This document shows positions 8,032 through 10,911 of a stretch of DNA of 10,911 nucleotides, piece after piece. The translations under genes and the position numbers were made by a program. Position 1 is the stretch's first letter. Each line of letters starts with the position of its first letter. Location: the NCBI GenBank assembly GCA_003024985.2, contig PXIH01S0034879.1, one strand, 5' to 3'. The DNA is from Euperipatoides rowelli (lineage: Eukaryota; Onychophora; Udeonychophora; Euonychophora; Peripatopsidae). The notes beneath the pieces are model-generated. The model made no database searches, was not told where the DNA came from, and saw only the letters and a program-made list of their open reading frames with translations.

Positions 8032-8096
8032 CAGGGCCAGATTATGCAATAGTTGAGTAGGCTATAGCCTAGGGTGTGACATTTTAGAGGACACAT
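8032..8096 (+). mobile_element. hAT-like transposon end fragment (CAGGGCCAG)
   Basis: The patch begins CAGGGCCAGATTATG and continues through a perfect 14-base palindrome, TAGGCTATAGCCTA (8058-8071), to GGGTGTGACATTTTAGAGG. The start resembles the CAGGGCCGGATTA type of hAT terminal inverted repeat seen in many animal genomes. No opposite terminus or transposase was found. It is probably a decayed non-autonomous copy or a solitary end. Confidence 0.4.
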
Positions 8097-8336
8097 GTTT
8101 ATTATAAGTTAGACATTTTAGTTGTTTCCTTTTAATAACAAGGTTTAAATATCTCTTATTTTCTAATTCTATGTAAAACTAGTACATGTGAAATGATTTA
8201 TCTATTGAATTTTATGTAATTTAATTTTAAAATCATAAAATATACAAATAAAACTCTTAATTCCTCAAGTAATTTAAGATCTTGATCCATGGATTTTTTA
8301 ATAAATAATTAAAATGCACTAAGAAAACAATATCTC

Positions 8337-8551
8337 TCAAATACATACACACAAGTTGACTTTCAGCTGGTCAGCAAATTCTGGAGCACCTTTTGTTCTA
8401 CAACCAACCAATAGCATAGAATTTCACATGACTAAAATCATGGCTAGTTGCCTTATTTCTTTATTTACAGTTCTGACCTTCATCCCAGGGCTGGCCTTCT
8501 CCATTAAGAAGTCAGAGTGCAAATTATTTTTTAGGGCTCTAAAAATTTTCT
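8337..8551 (-). pseudogene. Coding-like relic, family not recognised
   Basis: The minus strand from 8549 is open for 70 codons to TGA at 8339-8337, apart from one internal TGA following AMILVM. Readable segments are LHSDFLMEKASPGMKVRTV, NKEIRQLAMILVM and, after the stop, GCRTKGAPEFADQLKVN. The plus strand is also open (8356-8553, with SWSANSGAPFVLQPT and an IPGLAF segment), so the strand is not certain. Higher GC than the flanks suggests former coding or transposon origin. No domain could be named, and no clear splice sites bound it. Confidence 0.25.
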
Positions 8552-8584
8552 AATTATAAAAACTCCTAGCATATTTTCATGAAA

Positions 8585-8722
<138 letters not shown>

Positions 8723-8739
8723 GAAAAGAAGACAAACAA

Positions 8740-9134
8740 ATTATATTCGAGGAGGCTTGTTCTCTGTTCAGCTTTGTTCAATAGTTTCTGAAGAACATTG
8801 TCAATTATATAATATGAAACAAGATGAAAATTTTTCTCATATATTGCTTCATTTCCTATATATGACTTATAATCAGAATAAACTATTTACAAGACAAAGC
8901 TGGACTTATAAAATGATATGTATTCAAAAACAGATTTTGTTTATAGACTATTAATAGAAATTGAAATGACTGATTTTTATTGATGTTATCTGAATAACTG
9001 TTTAATATTTTTATCTACTTGTTTTTCTTTTCTCTCTTAATGTATCACAAATATGTTATTTAATAACATGTATTTGTTCCCATTATAATAGTCAAATTTA
9101 ACCACATAATTATGTTAAATAATAAAATAAAAAT
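8740..9134. other. AT-rich spacer with small palindromes
   Basis: No gene is supported. ATGTTATT-T-AATAACAT is at 9053-9069 and ACATAATTATGT at 9104-9115, both A/T-dominated and of a length expected by chance in such DNA. Confidence 0.45.
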
Positions 9135-9410
9135 TTAGAAGAACAATATCAGGGGAATTATTTCACTCGATGCAATAGCCATGCTCAATGGATGGTTCTT
9201 GGAAAGGGGAACCAACTGGTCACCATAGGATTTCAAAATTTTTCAGTAAAGGCATGTGGTCTCATTTATAAGTATATCCAGTGCCCCAATGGTTCTAAAA
9301 CCATCCTTGCATAAATAAGTACCATAATCAATCAAAAAAACTTTATATCCTAGGATAGAATTGTTAAAATGGAGCCTTCTGACATTACATGGAAGATGAG
9401 CTTTTATTTT
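9135..9410 (-). pseudogene. Tudor-like domain fragment, decayed
   Basis: One minus-strand frame is open from 9410 to TAA at 9137-9135 with a single TGA (9245-9243), 92 codons in all. Its centre reads NNSILGYKVFLIDYGTYL and then CKDGFRTI. This resembles the core of a Tudor domain, where V-x-(F/L)-(I/V)-D-Y-G is followed about ten residues later by a leucine/arginine-rich strand. Tudor domains bind methylated arginine and are common in piRNA-pathway proteins. Only the YKVFLIDYG core supports this; the aromatic-cage residues cannot be assigned securely. No good splice donor precedes the TGA, so a broken gene copy is likelier than a live exon. The plus strand is also open for over 50 codons here, so chance remains possible. 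Confidence 0.35.
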
Positions 9411-9909
9411 TCATTACAGACATGGAAAAAAATTAACTAGAATAACCACTAGTTAATACTTAGGCTGAAAAGTATAAAGAAAAATAACTTAAATTATTTG
9501 ATGGAAAAAAAAAAAATTAATCTAGCAAGTGTTCAATATTAGACAGACTAATGCAATCCCAAAAGTAAAGGCTAATAATATGCCCTTGAACAAACAATAT
9601 GTTTTCTAGTATTATTTATTCTAGTATCTAAGTTAACTTGTATTGGCAGCAAATAAATTAAATTATTCCATTAAAGAAAATCAAAATACATAGTAATATT
9701 TATATCGTAAAGAAATTTCCTAAAATGTAAACGGTCATTCAATCTTACTGTTTGGACAATTTAGTATTGATACATATTATTGAAAAAATACACACAAAAC
9801 AAATACATTATTTTTCCAACTTTAGGATTATATAATATTGGGCAACATACTTGTTCTTTCTTTTGTTCATAGATTTAGAGTAAAAACAAATTATCACTTT
9901 TTTCTCTTC
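9411..9909. other. AT-rich spacer
   Basis: A 9-bp hairpin, ATTAACTAG (9432-9440) with CTAGTTAAT (9449-9457), lies at the start, and an A12 run near 9505-9516. TTCTAGTAT occurs twice near 9603-9630. No continuation of the copia reading frame could be followed through this interval on the minus strand. Confidence 0.45.
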
Positions 9910-10245
9910 TTATGTGAGCATTGTATGTACATCTCTGTTTTTAAGATTTGGAATGTGCAAAACATCTTTCGATTCCATACAATAATTCTCATAGTTAATA
10001 CTCTGGACATTCAGAAATAAATTACCGTTGGAGGTTACTCTAATTTTCTCTCCATTTGACATTTGTATTACCAGTGGAGGGTTAAGTGGTATGAATGGAT
10101 TAAGTAACTTTTCATTAGGTATCATATGGGAGCTAGCCCTAAAGTCTACTATCCATTTGCCTTTCTCCTCATATTCCTCTTCTGTTTTCACAGTGAATGC
10201 CCATTCTTGCTGTGTTCTATAATGATTGATTCCTTTAATATAGTT
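9910..10245 (-). pseudogene. Copia-type Gag-Pol protease / pre-integrase region
   Basis: The open stretch runs from after a TGA at 10248-10246 to a TAA at the low end, 111 codons. It contains AFTVKTEEEYEEKGKWIVDFRASSHM, given here as its parts: AFTVK, an acidic linker, then WIVD-FR-ASSHM. Next come PLVIQMSNGEKIRVTSNGN and DVLHIPNLK. In Ty1/copia polyproteins the order W-x-x-D-S-G-A-S-x-H-M, then x-x-x-G-x-x-x-x-V-x-x-x-G, then D-V-L-x-V/I-P-x-L marks the aspartic protease and the start of the pre-integrase region. Here the catalytic D-S-G has become D-F-R, which removes the DSG consensus. The frame then ends just after HIPNLKNRDV, where family members continue. It is an inactive remnant on a strand opposite to the 5235-6204 element. 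Confidence 0.8.
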
Positions 10246-10500
10246 TCAATAGTTTTAGGTTTAATTAGCTTGTTATGTTCACAATTAACAAATCCTTATG
10301 TACTTGTGTAACTTTTTTCCTGGTTGTTTTGTGCTTGGATATGATACTTCAAATTATGTTCTTTACACGATCTCACCCATTGATTTTCATAATGTGAGTT
10401 GGGCAGTATTGTTGACTAGGGAAATTGCATTTTTCATGTCTTTCTTGGTCGCAAAAAAATTATTCCTCTTCTATATACTTGTTTAGATTGATTTGTGGTT
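9910..10500 (-). mobile_element. Ty1/copia retrotransposon fragment, degenerate
   Basis: The part with a clear signature is 10245-9910. Higher coordinates up to about 10500 on the minus strand have broken coding-like pieces in several frames (for example DMKNAISLVNNTAQL near 10441-10390, and NCEHNK near 10285) that could be eroded gag and its zinc knuckle, but these are weak. No LTR, primer-binding site, integrase, reverse transcriptase or RNase H was found in the window, so it is an internal fragment. Confidence 0.55.
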
Positions 10501-10830
10501 AATGGAAGGTTATGCTCATTATTGATGAATTTATTCCTTTTTATGTTATGCTGACTCTCTTAATTTTTCCGAGATATATCAATTGTGAGTTCACTTTCAT
10601 TTTTTCCTCCAGAGTAGTGATTTAAAGGGACACATAGAATAATGATATTCCTTGACTACTTATATTATATAGCCCTTAATTTCTTTGATGTGATTGAAAT
10701 AATCCTCCATTCTAAGAAATTCAATATATTTCAAACCTTAAAGTTTTTTTTAATAAGAAAAGTTTGCTGGTCAAATTAAGTGTTGGTAAATTGATTTTAT
10801 TTGCTCCAAATTTTTCAGGATATTTTGAAT
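10501..10830. other. AT-rich spacer
   Basis: No gene, RNA or repeat signature was recognised between the copia fragment and the hairpin-bearing end at 10831. Confidence 0.45.
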
Positions 10831-10911
10831 TACAAATAAATACAAATACAAATATGTCGGACAACAACAGACTATAGTCCAGCGAGGTTGTCCCTAGTCC
10901 TAATCTATTTT
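10831..10911 (-). mobile_element. Probable non-LTR 3' end, continues past window
   Basis: TACAAA-type units at 10831-10836, 10841-10846 and 10847-10852 form a short tandem tail (TTTGTA on the minus strand). They abut a structured block: GGACAAC (10859-10865) and GTTGTCC (10887-10893) form a 7-bp outer stem enclosing the perfect palindrome GACTATAGTC (10870-10879). On the minus strand the order is hairpin, then tail, the same layout as the 3' end of the element at 5235-6204. That makes a second CR1/L2-like element entering from the right edge the favoured reading. A DNA-transposon end is the alternative. Confidence 0.4.

Noticed and set aside
10028-10486. Three plus-strand open frames
   Set aside because: The first two overlap the copia relic read on the minus strand and look like its antisense shadows. 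The third has no motif.

Overview
The window looks like non-coding, repeat-bearing DNA from an AT-rich animal genome. By eye GC is below about one third. It has A/T homopolymers, a long AAT microsatellite, very open codon-poor spacing, and decayed eukaryotic retrotransposons (a CR1/L2/jockey-like non-LTR element and a Ty1/copia element). There are no operons, Shine-Dalgarno sites, CRISPR arrays, rRNA or recognisable tRNA genes. Three isolated N calls (887, 4498, 7520) mark a draft assembly. An invertebrate such as a hemipteran insect or a cnidarian would fit, but the sequence alone does not settle the host.

Layout. 1-340 contains two nested or adjacent inverted repeats, including a perfect 20-bp-arm palindrome at 292-337. 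657-906 is a GC-richer, coding-like island open on both strands. 907-3460 is mostly AT-rich spacer, with short hairpins and repeats at 1972-2143, a duplicated A-rich block at 2637-2800 and an imperfect repeat at 2841-2970. 3461-3609 is a fold-back cluster. 3756-4700 contains three coding-like islands, two of which can be joined by good splice signals on the minus strand. 5235-6204 is a 5'-truncated non-LTR retrotransposon with three inactivating lesions, two hairpins near its 3' end and an AATA-type tail. 6205-7860 is spacer. 7865-8100 carries two sequences resembling hAT transposon ends. 8337-8551 is an unidentified coding-like relic. 8585-8719 is a perfect (AAT)45 array. 9135-9410 (minus) is a decayed reading frame with a Tudor-like YKVFLIDYG motif. 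9910-10245 (minus) is a Ty1/copia protease-region relic with a destroyed active site. 10831-10911 looks like the minus-strand 3' end of a second non-LTR element, with tail repeats and a strong hairpin.

No intact gene and no working system is visible. The two recognisable elements are clearly dead. The most useful leads are the shared hairpin-plus-tail architecture of the two putative non-LTR 3' ends, the unexplained perfect palindrome at 292-337, the fold-back cluster at 3495-3609, and the small minus-strand exon candidates that could belong to a host gene in whose intron or flank this DNA lies.
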